From the NCBI GenBank assembly GCA_944320685.1, contig CALUIK010000001.1:186001-250000 (forward strand): a stretch of 64,000 nt of DNA, in the 5' to 3' direction. Origin of the DNA: an uncultured Alistipes sp. (GTDB lineage Bacteria; Bacteroidota; Bacteroidia; Bacteroidales; Rikenellaceae). Both the position numbers and the translations under genes were made by a program. The notes below the pieces were generated by a model. It saw only the letters and a program-made list of their open reading frames with translations. It searched no databases and had not been told where the DNA came from. Positions within the stretch are counted from its first letter, which is position 1; every line of letters begins with the position of its first letter. This document shows positions 25,662 through 34,343 of this stretch, piece after piece.

Positions 25662-25915
25662 CGAAATCTGGAGCGATTCCTCACGGACATTGTCCGCAGT
25701 CGAGATAAAGCCGCCCGATTTGCCTGCGCAGCCGTCGGCTTCGTCAAGCGTCATTGGTACCATATAGGTTGTTTTTACCATGCGGAGACCCGTCCGAAAA
25801 GTGTCGGGAACTCTTTGCCGGGGCAGAAGCCGCGGCAATGCAATCCGAATGATCCCAAGCATGACGCCGAACACTCCGATACAGCCGGCTTGTTTACCCG
25901 CGCCCATACACGCCG
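25662..25915. other. Non-coding gap of about 250 bp, possible dispersed repeat
   Basis: No convincing gene is present. A minus-strand frame runs through it, but it continues through the terminator and into argR antisense, so it is not credible. The segment contains GTGTCGGGAACTCTTTG near 25800, resembling TTGTCGGGAACTTTATT in the gap before ackA (about 6198-6215). The shared core suggests remnants of an intergenic repeat family, but the similarity seen here is short. Confidence 0.35.
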
Positions 25916-26179
25916 CTAATCCTCCATGATATAGACATGCTCGTCGCTGCGCTGCATATGGAACTTCTCGCGGGCGTACTGCTCGAGGTACTCGTCGTAG
26001 TTGAGCCTCTCGAGCATCGTGCTGTCCTGCTCTATCCGCTGCCTGAAAAACTCCTGCTGGTCCTTCAGACGGCCGATACGGTGCTCGACCTTGATCACCG
26101 TAATGAGGTTGCGCACCGTCAGCGCCGCCGTATATACGAATATTACGGCGGTAATGCATAACCATATCTTACGGCTCAT
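25916..26179 (-). CDS. FtsB/DivIC-like septum formation initiator protein
   Basis: This 87-residue protein has one N-terminal membrane helix (about residues 5-25, WLCITAVIFVYTAALTV), a coiled-coil region (about 30-60) and a short C-terminal motif YAREKFHMQRSDEHVYI typical of the FtsB/DivIC family. These bitopic proteins bridge FtsQ and FtsL in the divisome. The ATG at 26179 (MSRKIWLC) is preferred to the GTG at 26191. It is the last gene of a leftward set with queE and hpt. The family assignment rests on layout and the C-terminal motif. Confidence 0.85.
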   Translation of the reverse strand: MSRKIWLCITAVIFVYTAALTVRNLITVIKVEHRIGRLKDQQEFFRQRIEQDSTMLERLNYDEYLEQYAREKFHMQRSDEHVYIMED

Positions 26180-26224
26180 ATTCCGGTTCACCTCACTCGA
26201 TGTTTACGCCCGCGGCCGGCGCCG

Positions 26225-26860
26225 TCAGGGTATATGCATGAATTTATGCGTCTGCACCGATATGCTCCAGCGCGGATGTGCCTTCGCATAATCGACGATC
26301 GACGGCAGTATCTTCTCGTAGCGGCTCCACTCGGGCTGCAGGAAAAGCCTGCAGTAACGCCCCACGCGGCGGGCGTTCTCCTCGGCCCACGCGAAGTCAT
26401 CCTCCGTCTCGACGATGACCTTCAGTTCGTGCGCCCGACCGAACGCCTCCGCCAGAGGCGGATGCTGGCGCTTGGGCGAAAGGCACACCCAATCGAACTC
26501 GCCGCTGAAGGGGTGCGTACCCGAAGTCTCGAGGAATATCTCCAGCCCCTCGGCCCTCAGGCGCGACGTAAGCATCCCCAGCGGGTATAGCAGCGGCTCG
26601 CCGCCAGTGATGACTATAGACCGTGCGGCGCAAGCCTTGGCCCGCGCCACCACCGTCTCGACATCGACGGGAGGATATATCCGCGGATTCCACGTATACT
26701 TGGCGTCGCACCACTTGCATCCCACGTCGCACCCGCCCAGACGGATGAAGTATGCAGGTTTGCCCGTGTGATAGCCCTCGCCCTGTATCGTATAGAAATC
26801 CTCCACGAGAGGCAGCCGGCGGCCGCCGTCCAGTATATCGCTATTCGTTGTCGATGACAT
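26225..26860 (-). CDS. queE: 7-carboxy-7-deazaguanine synthase
   Basis: QueE is a radical-SAM enzyme that rearranges 6-carboxytetrahydropterin into the deazaguanine core of queuosine. The 211-residue protein has the FeS cluster motif C-x3-C-x2-C in GCDVGCKWCD, preceded by YTIQGEGYHTGKPAYFIRLG, and the SAM-binding GGEP in SIVITGGEPLLYPLG. No queC, queD or queF lies nearby. The ATG at 26860 overlaps the end of hpt by 20 bp; no later ATG precedes the conserved region, so the overlap appears real. Confidence 0.93.
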   Translation of the reverse strand: MSSTTNSDILDGGRRLPLVEDFYTIQGEGYHTGKPAYFIRLGGCDVGCKWCDAKYTWNPRIYPPVDVETVVARAKACAARSIVITGGEPLLYPLGMLTSRLRAEGLEIFLETSGTHPFSGEFDWVCLSPKRQHPPLAEAFGRAHELKVIVETEDDFAWAEENARRVGRYCRLFLQPEWSRYEKILPSIVDYAKAHPRWSISVQTHKFMHIP

Positions 26861-27383
26861 ATATATCCTTCAGATTGCGCCCCAGCTGGTCATAATCCAG
26901 ACCATAGCCCACGATAAACTCATTGCCTATCGGGAAGGCAGCATAGTCTATAGGGTACTCATAGAGGAACTTGTCGGGCTTGAAGAAGAGCGTGCAGATG
27001 GCGATGCTTGCAGGGTTCTTCGCCCGCAGGTGATCGAGCAGGTAGTTCATGCTGTGGCCCGTCTCGACAATATCCTCAACTATGATTATATCGCGGCCTG
27101 CGATATCGAAATCGACACCCAGCTGCTGCTGCACCCTGCCCGTGGACTGCGTGCCCTCGTACGACGAGATCTTGACGAAGGCAAGCTGGCAGTCGAACTC
27201 CGTCTTGCGCACCAGATCGCTCAGGAAGAGGAAGGCGCCGCTCAACACCCCCAGAAAGACGGGGGTGCGCCCCGCATAGTCATGGTTCAGCCTCTCGGCC
27301 ACACGCCCTACCGCCGCGTCGATCTCCTCGGCCGGTATCATCACGCGAAAGGTCCTGTCGTGCAATTTTATTCGTTTCTCCAT
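26841..27383 (-). CDS. hpt: Hypoxanthine phosphoribosyltransferase
   Basis: Hpt salvages hypoxanthine (and usually guanine) to the nucleotide using PRPP. The 180-residue protein has the type I PRTase core: FVKISSYEG, the PRPP loop IIIVEDIVETGHSMNYLL and the C-terminal purine-site region FIVGYGLDYDQLGRNL. An in-frame ATG at 27410 would add MENRLQKSQ; the ATG at 27383 (MEKRIKLHDRTF) better matches family length. Its 3' end overlaps queE. Confidence 0.94.
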   Translation of the reverse strand: MEKRIKLHDRTFRVMIPAEEIDAAVGRVAERLNHDYAGRTPVFLGVLSGAFLFLSDLVRKTEFDCQLAFVKISSYEGTQSTGRVQQQLGVDFDIAGRDIIIVEDIVETGHSMNYLLDHLRAKNPASIAICTLFFKPDKFLYEYPIDYAAFPIGNEFIVGYGLDYDQLGRNLKDIYVIDNE

Positions 27384-27439
27384 CTGTGACTTCTGTAGCC
27401 TGTTTTCCATCGGGTCCCAAATCGGCCGAACGCCATACG

Positions 27440-29470
27440 CTACCCTTTGACAAGGGCCTTCACCTCCTCGTACACCGTAACGCCATTGTACCCGAACTTC
27501 TCGTCAAGCACCTTGTACGGGGCCGAGTATCCGAAGTGGTCGCAGCCGTGGATGCGGCCGTTCTCGCCCACAAGGCCGAGCAAGTTGACCGACAGGCCCG
27601 ACGTGAGGCCGTAACGCACCACGTCGCGCGGCAGGACACTGTCCTGGTACGACTTGGGCTGGTCACGGAAGAGCCCTTCGCTCGGGACACTGACCACGCG
27701 CACGGGAATGCCCTCCTTCATCAGCAGTTCGGCGCCCTCGACGAGCGTCGCCACCTCCGATCCCGAGGCCAGCATCACCACCTGCGCCTTGGCGGCATCC
27801 ACCACCGTATAGGCGCCCTTAACAGCCTGCTTGGCCTCCTCGCGGCGGCTCAACCGCAACGCGGGCAGGTTCTTTATATTTTGACGAGAGAGAATCAATG
27901 CCACCGGACGCTGCTCCGAGAGGGCGTACTGCCATGCCGACATCGTCTCCTCGGCATCGGCCGGACGCAACACCACCATCGACCGTTCGCCGCGGTGGTT
28001 GCGTACATGTTCCATAAGACGTATCTGCGCCTCCTGCTCTATGGGCTGGTGCGTGGGACCGTCCTCACCTACGCGGAACGAGTCGTGCGTCCAGATATAT
28101 ATCACATGCAGACGCATGAGCGCCGCCAGGCGCACCGCAGGCTTCATGTAGTCCGAGAATACGAAGAACGTGCCGCAGGCGGGTATCACACCGCCGTGCA
28201 GCGCCATGCCGTTCATCACGCATGCCATAGTCAACTCCGACACTCCAGCCTGGAAGAACTGTCCCGTAAAGTCGCCCTTGGCAAAGGCCTTGGTTTTCTT
28301 CAGGAACCCGTCCGTCTTGTCCGAGTTGCTCAAGTCGGCCGACGCCACAATCATGTTCTCGATCTTTCCTGCATATACGCCGAGCATCGTCGCCGACGCG
28401 GCGCGCGTGGCGGTATCGGGCTTGAGCTCTATCTTGTTGCAGTCGATTTCGGGAACCTCGTTCGAAAGGAAGCGCGTCAGTTTGCGCGACAGGTCACGGT
28501 TTTCGGCGCGCCATGCCGCCTCCGCCTGACGGCGCTGCACAGCCCACATCTTCAGTTCGCAGCGGCGCGTTTCGTATATCTCGCGGCTCTCGGCGAAGAT
28601 CTTGAACGGGTCCTCCTCGTCACCGCCCAAATTGCGTATCGTGGCGGCCAGATCGGCTCCGGCGCCCGACAGAGGTTGCCCGTGCGTCGAGACGCAACCC
28701 TCGAAACTGCGGCCGTCGGCGCCTACAGCGCCCTTGGCCATGGTCGTGCGGCCTATGATGAGCGTCGGGCGGTCGGTTTGGGCATTGGCCTCGGCAAGGG
28801 CCCCGCGGAGGGCCTCCACGTCATTACCGTCGACATCGATCACATGCCAGTTCCATGCGCGGTATTTGGCCGCCACGTCCTCCGTATCGACCTCGTCAAC
28901 CTTGGTCGAAAGCTGCACGTTGTTGGCGTCGTAATACATGATCAGGTTGCTCAACCCCAAATGGCCCGCTATGCGGCCCACGCCCTGCGAGATCTCCTCC
29001 TGCACCGCACCGTCCGAGATGAATGCATAGGTCTTGTGCGCCATCCACTCACCGAAACGCGCCGCCATGAACCTCTCGGCGATGGCTGCGCCCAAAGCCA
29101 TGGCATGGCCCTGCCCCAGCGGGCCGGACGTATTCTCCACGCCGTGCATCACATCCACTTCAGGATGCCCGGGCGTTATGCTGCCCCACTGTCTGAACAT
29201 CTTCAGGTCGTCCGTCGTATAATACCCCGCCAAGGTGAGCACCGAATACAACATAGCCGACATATGGCCCGGATCGAGGAAGAAGCGGTCGCGGAAAGGA
29301 TATGACGGATCCTCGGGGTCGTAACGCATGAATTCGGCATAAAGCAGATTGATGAAATCAGCCCCGCCCATGGCGCCGCCCGGGTGGCCCGACTTGGCCT
29401 TTTCAACCGTAGCCGCCGCAAGTATGCGGATGTTGTCGGCAGCCCTGTTCAGTTTCGAGTTAGCAAACAT
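27440..29470 (-). CDS. tkt: Transketolase
   Basis: Transketolase is the thiamine-diphosphate enzyme of the non-oxidative pentose phosphate pathway. The 676-residue length is standard. Landmarks are KAKSGHPGGAMGGAD near the N-terminus, GPLGQGHAMALGAAIAE, the cofactor motif beginning FISDGAVQEEISQGVG and ending NNVQLST, THDSFRVGEDGPTHQPIEQ in the middle domain, and a C-terminal domain with LASGSEVATLV. It has its own promoter (29659-29666) and a leader of about 185 nt. The end of the gene lies 56 nt before hpt, which may be cotranscribed. Confidence 0.97.
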   Translation of the reverse strand: MFANSKLNRAADNIRILAAATVEKAKSGHPGGAMGGADFINLLYAEFMRYDPEDPSYPFRDRFFLDPGHMSAMLYSVLTLAGYYTTDDLKMFRQWGSITPGHPEVDVMHGVENTSGPLGQGHAMALGAAIAERFMAARFGEWMAHKTYAFISDGAVQEEISQGVGRIAGHLGLSNLIMYYDANNVQLSTKVDEVDTEDVAAKYRAWNWHVIDVDGNDVEALRGALAEANAQTDRPTLIIGRTTMAKGAVGADGRSFEGCVSTHGQPLSGAGADLAATIRNLGGDEEDPFKIFAESREIYETRRCELKMWAVQRRQAEAAWRAENRDLSRKLTRFLSNEVPEIDCNKIELKPDTATRAASATMLGVYAGKIENMIVASADLSNSDKTDGFLKKTKAFAKGDFTGQFFQAGVSELTMACVMNGMALHGGVIPACGTFFVFSDYMKPAVRLAALMRLHVIYIWTHDSFRVGEDGPTHQPIEQEAQIRLMEHVRNHRGERSMVVLRPADAEETMSAWQYALSEQRPVALILSRQNIKNLPALRLSRREEAKQAVKGAYTVVDAAKAQVVMLASGSEVATLVEGAELLMKEGIPVRVVSVPSEGLFRDQPKSYQDSVLPRDVVRYGLTSGLSVNLLGLVGENGRIHGCDHFGYSAPYKVLDEKFGYNGVTVYEEVKALVKG

Positions 29471-29658
29471 ATTATGTTCCGTATTTAATTAAGTTCCCGT
29501 TATAGGAGGTCGCGCAGGGAAAACCTCCCATGCGACGTGGGTACAGGTCCAGTCGTCCGGCGCACGAAACGCCGCGCCCGCCCATACTTATGCGCATACG
29601 GGAAGATCGCTCCTCCCGCATCGCAAACCGCGGCCAAGATACACCGCGTTCATATTTA

Positions 29659-29666
29659 CAAATATA
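29659..29666 (-). promoter_or_regulatory. -7 element for tkt
   Basis: Minus-strand TATATTTG matches TAnnTTTG. The start codon is at 29470, giving a leader of roughly 185 nt that contains a GGAGG/CCTCC inverted repeat near 29500-29530. I checked for the thiamine-pyrophosphate riboswitch consensus strings and did not see them. Confidence 0.5.
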
Positions 29667-29677
29667 GCATAAAAATC

Positions 29678-30991
29678 TTATCCGACCCGCTTCATCTCCA
29701 AAAAATTCGCGCCCTCGATCTTATTTTTAGCATAGGGCAGCGTCACGTCGAAGCGCGCCTCGCCCGACGAGGGGACGTCATACATGGCGTCGATCATCAC
29801 GGCCTCGCATATCGAACGCAGGCCCCGCGCCCCGAGCTTGTACTCGTCGGCCTTGTCGACGATATAGTCCAGCACCTCGTCATCGAAGTGGAGTTCCACG
29901 CCGTCCATGGCGAACAGCCGCTCGTACTGCTTGACGATGGCGTTGCGCGGCTCGGTGAGGATCGACCGCAGCGCCTGCTTCGTCAGAGGCTGCATGTGGG
30001 TCAGCACCGGAAGGCGCCCCACCAGCTCGGGAATGAGGCCGTACGACTTGAGGTCCTGCGGCATGATATACTTCATCAGGTTGCTGCGGTCGATGGACGA
30101 GGTGCCCTGCACGCCGTAGCCTATGGCCCGGGTGTTGAGACGCTGCGCGATCTTCTTCTCGATGCCGTCGAAGGCGCCGCCGCAGATGAAGAGTATATCC
30201 TTCGTGTTTACCTGAATGAATTTCTGGTCGGGGTGCTTGCGCCCGCCCTGCGGCGGCACATTCACCACAGTACCCTCCAGAATCTTCAGCAGGGCCTGCT
30301 GCACGCCCTCGCCCGAGACGTCGCGCGTGATGCTCGGGTTGTCGCTCTTGCGGGCAATCTTGTCGATCTCGTCAATGAAGACTATGCCGCGCTCGGCCGC
30401 AGCGACATCATAGTCGGCGACCTGGAGCAGCCGTGTGAGTATGCTCTCCACATCCTCGCCCACATATCCCGCCTCGGTGAGCACCGTGGCGTCGACGATG
30501 GTGAACGGCACCTTCAACAGCCGAGCTATCGTACGGGCCATGAGCGTCTTGCCGGTACCGGTCGGCCCGACCAGCACGATATTCGACTTGTCGATCTCCA
30601 CATCATCGGCCCTGCCGTCCCCTCCGTCCTTGCCGGCACTGCGAGCGGAATCCTTGCTTAAGAGACGTTTGTAGTGATTATACACCGCCACCGACATGTA
30701 ACGCTTGGCATCATCCTGCCCTATGACGTACTGGTCCAGAAACTCCTTTATCTGCTGCGGCTTGAGCAGCTCCGCCATCTTCAGTTCGGGATGCTTGCCG
30801 CGGCGCCCCGCCGCAGCCTTGCTCTCGGCGAGCATACCGTACGCCCGCTCGACGCAGTTGCTGCATATGTTGGCGCCGTCCATCCCCTGAAACAATATGG
30901 GCACGTCACTGCGCTTGGCGCCGCAGAACGAGCAGCAGTCCTCGCCGCCGCGGCCCGTGGGTTTATCCTTGTATCCTCGTGTATTAGACAT
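29678..30991 (-). CDS. clpX: ATP-dependent Clp protease ATP-binding subunit
   Basis: ClpX is the AAA+ unfoldase that feeds substrates to ClpP. The 437-residue protein starts with the zinc-binding domain (CSFCGAK and ICSNC cysteine pairs within about residues 19-46), then the AAA+ module with Walker A in [15 protein letters not shown], Walker B in [11 protein letters not shown] and pore loop GYVGEDVES, followed by a C-terminal subdomain. It lies 7 nt downstream of clpP, the usual clpPX order. The C-terminus ends near the tkt promoter. Confidence 0.97.
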   Translation of the reverse strand: MSNTRGYKDKPTGRGGEDCCSFCGAKRSDVPILFQGMDGANICSNCVERAYGMLAESKAAAGRRGKHPELKMAELLKPQQIKEFLDQYVIGQDDAKRYMSVAVYNHYKRLLSKDSARSAGKDGGDGRADDVEIDKSNIVLVGPTGTGKTLMARTIARLLKVPFTIVDATVLTEAGYVGEDVESILTRLLQVADYDVAAAERGIVFIDEIDKIARKSDNPSITRDVSGEGVQQALLKILEGTVVNVPPQGGRKHPDQKFIQVNTKDILFICGGAFDGIEKKIAQRLNTRAIGYGVQGTSSIDRSNLMKYIMPQDLKSYGLIPELVGRLPVLTHMQPLTKQALRSILTEPRNAIVKQYERLFAMDGVELHFDDEVLDYIVDKADEYKLGARGLRSICEAVMIDAMYDVPSSGEARFDVTLPYAKNKIEGANFLEMKRVG

Positions 30992-30998
30992 AGTCGCT

Positions 30999-31670
30999 CT
31001 ATTTGTTGTTGCGTTTCGAGAGCACCTCGTCGATCAATCCGTAATCCTTCGCCTCCGCAGCCGTCATCCAGTAGTCGCGGTCGGCATCGCGCTCGATGCG
31101 GGCCATATCGGCTCCCGAATGGCACGAAAGTATCTCGTAAAGCTCGCGCTTGGTCTTGGCGATCTCGCGCGCCGTAATCTCTATGTCCGAGGCCTGTCCC
31201 TGCGCGCCGCCCAGCGGCTGATGTATCATCACTCGCGAATGGGGCAGCGCCGACCGCTTGCCCGCCGCGCCCGCCGTAAGCAGCACGGCGCCCATCGAGG
31301 CCGCAAGACCCGTACAGATGGTAGCGACGTCGCACGAGACAAGCTGCATCGTGTCGTATATGCCGAGACCGGCCGTCACCGACCCGCCGGGCGAGTTGAT
31401 GTATATCTGCACATCCTTCGAGGGATCGACCGACTCGAGAAACAGCAGTTGCGCCTGTATGATGTTGGCGGCATCGTCATAGATGGGCGCCCCCAAAAAT
31501 ATGATACGGTCCATCATCAGCCGCGAGAAGACGTCCATGGTAGCTACGTTCAACTGGCGCTCCTCGATGATCGTCGGCGAGATGTAGGCCGACTGCACCG
31601 ACTGGAAATCGTGCAGCACGAGGCTGCTTATGCCGCGGTGCCCGCGGGCGTATTTCTCAAATTCGCTCAT
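30999..31670 (-). CDS. clpP: ATP-dependent Clp protease proteolytic subunit
   Basis: ClpP is the serine protease barrel of the ClpXP machine. The 223-residue protein has the catalytic serine in [11 protein letters not shown], the catalytic histidine in [15 protein letters not shown] and the Asp further on, with [12 protein letters not shown] as the oxyanion-hole and substrate strand. The N-terminal about 25 residues form the propeptide or axial region. It is followed by clpX and preceded by tig, which is the common tig-clpP-clpX order. Confidence 0.97.
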   Translation of the reverse strand: MSEFEKYARGHRGISSLVLHDFQSVQSAYISPTIIEERQLNVATMDVFSRLMMDRIIFLGAPIYDDAANIIQAQLLFLESVDPSKDVQIYINSPGGSVTAGLGIYDTMQLVSCDVATICTGLAASMGAVLLTAGAAGKRSALPHSRVMIHQPLGGAQGQASDIEITAREIAKTKRELYEILSCHSGADMARIERDADRDYWMTAAEAKDYGLIDEVLSKRNNK

Positions 31671-31731
31671 ATTCTATCATGTCTTTTTCGGGGCAGGCCA
31701 TGGACACGCGCCACGCACCGGCCTCCGCAAT

Positions 31732-31769
31732 CAAAAATGGACTCTGCAAACATTACGCCCAGAGTCCAT
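31732..31769 (-). terminator. Terminator between tig and clpP
   Basis: ATGGACTCTG (31737-31746) and CAGAGTCCAT (31760-31769) form a perfect 10-bp stem with a 13-nt loop. On the minus strand the stem runs into TTTTTGA, so it should stop most tig transcripts before clpP. Confidence 0.7.
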
Positions 31770-31791
31770 GCAAATAATATTCTGTCAAATA

Positions 31792-33117
31792 TTACTCCTC
31801 TTGCGCCAATTTGGCAAACTCCTCCGACGTAACCGTCTTGTTCGACACCTTGATTTTCGACTTCACGTAGTCGACAACCTTCAGTTCGTAGAGCTTCTCG
31901 TAAATCTTCTGCGCCTGCTCCTTGTTCGCCAACACCTGCTTTGCGAAGTTGCCGACCATCTCGTCGGGCGCCGACGGCATGCCGTACTGCATGAACTGCG
32001 CACGGGCGAACTCCTTGGCTTCGGCCTCGGCCTCCTCCGCGCTGACGCTAAGGTTGCCCTCCTTGATAAAGTGTTTCTGCAGGTAGTTCCACGTGAACAT
32101 CTTAACGAAGCCGGCGAAGTCCTTCTCTATCTCCTCCTTCGAGAACTTGCCCTCGTTGATTACATAGAGCCAGCGCTTGAGAAACTCCTCGGGCATCTTG
32201 AGGCCCGCCTTCTCCATGAGGAAATTGCGCACGCGGATGGTAAACATGTAGTCCGACTCGCGCTTGAGCTCCGTCTCAATCTCGCCGTCGATGAATGCGT
32301 CGAGTTCGGCCTCGCTCTTGACGTTGCCCGCGGGGAATGCCATCTTGAAGAACTCCTCGTTCAGCTCGGGGTTCGAGAAACGGCGGATCTGCTTGATCTC
32401 CATCTCGAACTTGGGATTGATGCCTGCCAGTTCCCCCTCCTTGACCTGAAGCACGGCGGCGCGCTGCGACGGCGTCTTGTAGAGTTCGTTCACATCGACC
32501 TCCATCTTGTCGCCTACCTTCTTGCCGATGAAGGGCTTGCGCTCCTCGTCGCTCATCGAGATAAGGCCTACATAGGCATCCTCGATACGCATGTCGCCGT
32601 TGTCGAGCACAACCGTCAGCGCCTCGTCCTTCTCCACGGCCTCGACATCCACCAGACGGCCGTAGCGGCGCAGGTAGTTGTCCTTGTATGCCTCGTGCAT
32701 CTTCTCGTCGATCTTGATCTTGTAGTAGGTGAGCTTGTCCTTCTCCGAAAGCTCGACCTTCACCTCGGGCGCCTCGCCTATCTCGAACATGAATTCATGC
32801 TCGGTATTGTTCTCGAAATCGAAATCGCCCTGTTCGTCCGACGGGATGACATCGCCAACATAGTCGATACCCTCCTTCTGCAGATACTCGAAGACGGCGT
32901 TCGAGGCGGTGCGGTACGACTGCTCGGCCACGGCGCTCTTGCCGTACATCTTACGTATCACGCCCATGGGGACCATGCCCGGACGGAATCCCGGGATGTT
33001 GGCCTTGCGCTTGTAGTCGCGAAGCATCTTGTCGACTGCCTCGCCATAATCCTTCTCGTCGACCAGAACCTTCAGTAACGAGACGTTCTGCCCACGCTGT
33101 TCTCTTGTAATCTTCAT
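31792..33117 (-). CDS. tig: Trigger factor chaperone
   Basis: Trigger factor binds the ribosome exit and shields nascent chains. The 441-residue product has an N-terminal ribosome-binding domain with a GFRPGMVP loop (signature GFRxGxxP), a middle region in the place of the peptidyl-prolyl isomerase domain, and a helical C-terminal chaperone region. Bacteroidota versions are divergent, and the middle domain here lacks obvious FKBP motifs. The ATG at 33117 (MKITREQRGQNVSLLKV) fits the family; a longer frame to 33189 would cross the promoter. It is followed by a terminator and clpPX. Confidence 0.92.
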   Translation of the reverse strand: MKITREQRGQNVSLLKVLVDEKDYGEAVDKMLRDYKRKANIPGFRPGMVPMGVIRKMYGKSAVAEQSYRTASNAVFEYLQKEGIDYVGDVIPSDEQGDFDFENNTEHEFMFEIGEAPEVKVELSEKDKLTYYKIKIDEKMHEAYKDNYLRRYGRLVDVEAVEKDEALTVVLDNGDMRIEDAYVGLISMSDEERKPFIGKKVGDKMEVDVNELYKTPSQRAAVLQVKEGELAGINPKFEMEIKQIRRFSNPELNEEFFKMAFPAGNVKSEAELDAFIDGEIETELKRESDYMFTIRVRNFLMEKAGLKMPEEFLKRWLYVINEGKFSKEEIEKDFAGFVKMFTWNYLQKHFIKEGNLSVSAEEAEAEAKEFARAQFMQYGMPSAPDEMVGNFAKQVLANKEQAQKIYEKLYELKVVDYVKSKIKVSNKTVTSEEFAKLAQEE

Positions 33118-33186
33118 AATCGGTATTTGTTGTTTATATTTGCCGCAATATGCCGCACCGCGCCCGCTCGGGCCGGGTTCGGAGTG

Positions 33187-33194
33187 CAAAGGTA
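33187..33194 (-). promoter_or_regulatory. -7 element for tig
   Basis: Minus-strand TACCTTTG matches TAnnTTTG exactly. It lies about 70 nt upstream of the tig ATG at 33117, and inside the longer in-frame extension, which supports the shorter start. Confidence 0.6.
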
Positions 33195-33230
33195 AATAAT
33201 TTTAATGAATTAATGCACGTTCCCTGCTTT

Positions 33231-34343
33231 TTATTCCGAGCGGACGCGATAGTCGCGCAATTCGTACAGCTGGTTGCGCAGGCGCGGCGTAAAGCCGGCC
33301 TCGCGTATGGCCCGCTGCATGCCCTCGGCGTCGAATTCGTTGCGTGCGCCGGCGCTCGATACGACGTTCTCCTCGATCATGATCGAGCCCATGTCGTTGG
33401 CTCCGCTGTGCAGGGACAGTTGCGCCGTAGCCTTGCCCACCGTAAGCCACGAAGCCTGTATGTTCCGGATATTGCACAATATCAAACGGCTTGCTGCGAT
33501 CACGCGCACATATTCCAGCGGCGAGAAGTGCGTCCGCACCCCCTCCTGTTCGAGCCGCGTCCCCGTCGAGCGGAATATCCACGGGATAAAGGCCAGAAAG
33601 CCGCAGTTGCCCTCGGGACACCGGGCCTGCAGGTCGCGTATGGCCAGCAGGTGGTCGATGCGCTGCCGCGGCGTCTCCACATGTCCGTACATCATCGTCG
33701 CCGACGTAGGCAGGTTCATCATGTGCGCCTCGTGCATAACCTCGATCCACTCCGCCGCACTCGGTTTGGCGGGCGATATGCGCCGCCGCACATCCTCCAC
33801 GAGTATCTCCGCACCCGCACCCGGCAGCGAGTCGAGGCCCGCCGCCACGAGCCGCTCCAGCGTGCGCCGCACCGTAAGGCCGCTGATGCGGGCTATGTGC
33901 GCCACTTCGGGAGGCCCGAGGGCATGCAGCCGCACGTTGGGATAGAGGTGTTTCAATGCAGAGAACAGCCCCTCATAGAACGTTATGTCCAGCTTCGGGT
34001 GCAGGCCGCCCTGCAGCAGCAGCTGGTCGCCTCCGAGTTCCAGCATGCGGTCGATCTTGGCGCGATACTCGTCTATGGTGGTTATGAACGCCTTGTCGGC
34101 ACGGTGCGGCGGGCAGTGGAAGTTGCAGAACTTGCAGCCCGAGATGCATACGTTCGTTATGTTGACGTTGCGGTCGATCTGCCACGTCACCACCCCGGGA
34201 TCGGGCACAACCGATCGCCGCACCTCGTCGGCCGCGGCCGCCAGCTCGTCGATCGGAGCCTCCTCCCACAGGCTGTATGCCTCCTCGCGCGAGAGCATCT
34301 CGCGCGCGAGGGCCTTTTCGTATATCTGCGACAGGTTTACCAT
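33231..34343 (-). CDS. mqnC: Cyclic dehypoxanthine futalosine synthase (futalosine menaquinone pathway)
   Basis: MqnC is the radical-SAM enzyme that cyclises dehypoxanthine futalosine in the alternative menaquinone route. The 370-residue protein has the cluster motif C-x3-C-x2-C in NVCISGCKFCNFHC, LLLQGGLHPKL, GLDSLPGAGAEIL and the C-terminal string SLHSGANDMGSIMIEENVV that is typical of MqnC. MqnE and the CofH/CofG enzymes share the fold, but the C-terminal features favour MqnC. It overlaps the 3' end of rnr by 7 bp. No other mqn gene is visible. Confidence 0.88.
   Translation of the reverse strand: MVNLSQIYEKALAREMLSREEAYSLWEEAPIDELAAAADEVRRSVVPDPGVVTWQIDRNVNITNVCISGCKFCNFHCPPHRADKAFITTIDEYRAKIDRMLELGGDQLLLQGGLHPKLDITFYEGLFSALKHLYPNVRLHALGPPEVAHIARISGLTVRRTLERLVAAGLDSLPGAGAEILVEDVRRRISPAKPSAAEWIEVMHEAHMMNLPTSATMMYGHVETPRQRIDHLLAIRDLQARCPEGNCGFLAFIPWIFRSTGTRLEQEGVRTHFSPLEYVRVIAASRLILCNIRNIQASWLTVGKATAQLSLHSGANDMGSIMIEENVVSSAGARNEFDAEGMQRAIREAGFTPRLRNQLYELRDYRVRSE

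Noticed and set aside
25530-26165. Minus-strand frame crossing the gap after argR
   Set aside because: It runs through a strong terminator and into argR antisense and overlaps the ftsB-like gene in another frame. No domain is seen.
29471-29677. Thiamine-pyrophosphate riboswitch upstream of tkt
   Set aside because: The conserved strings of the TPP riboswitch are not present on the minus strand.
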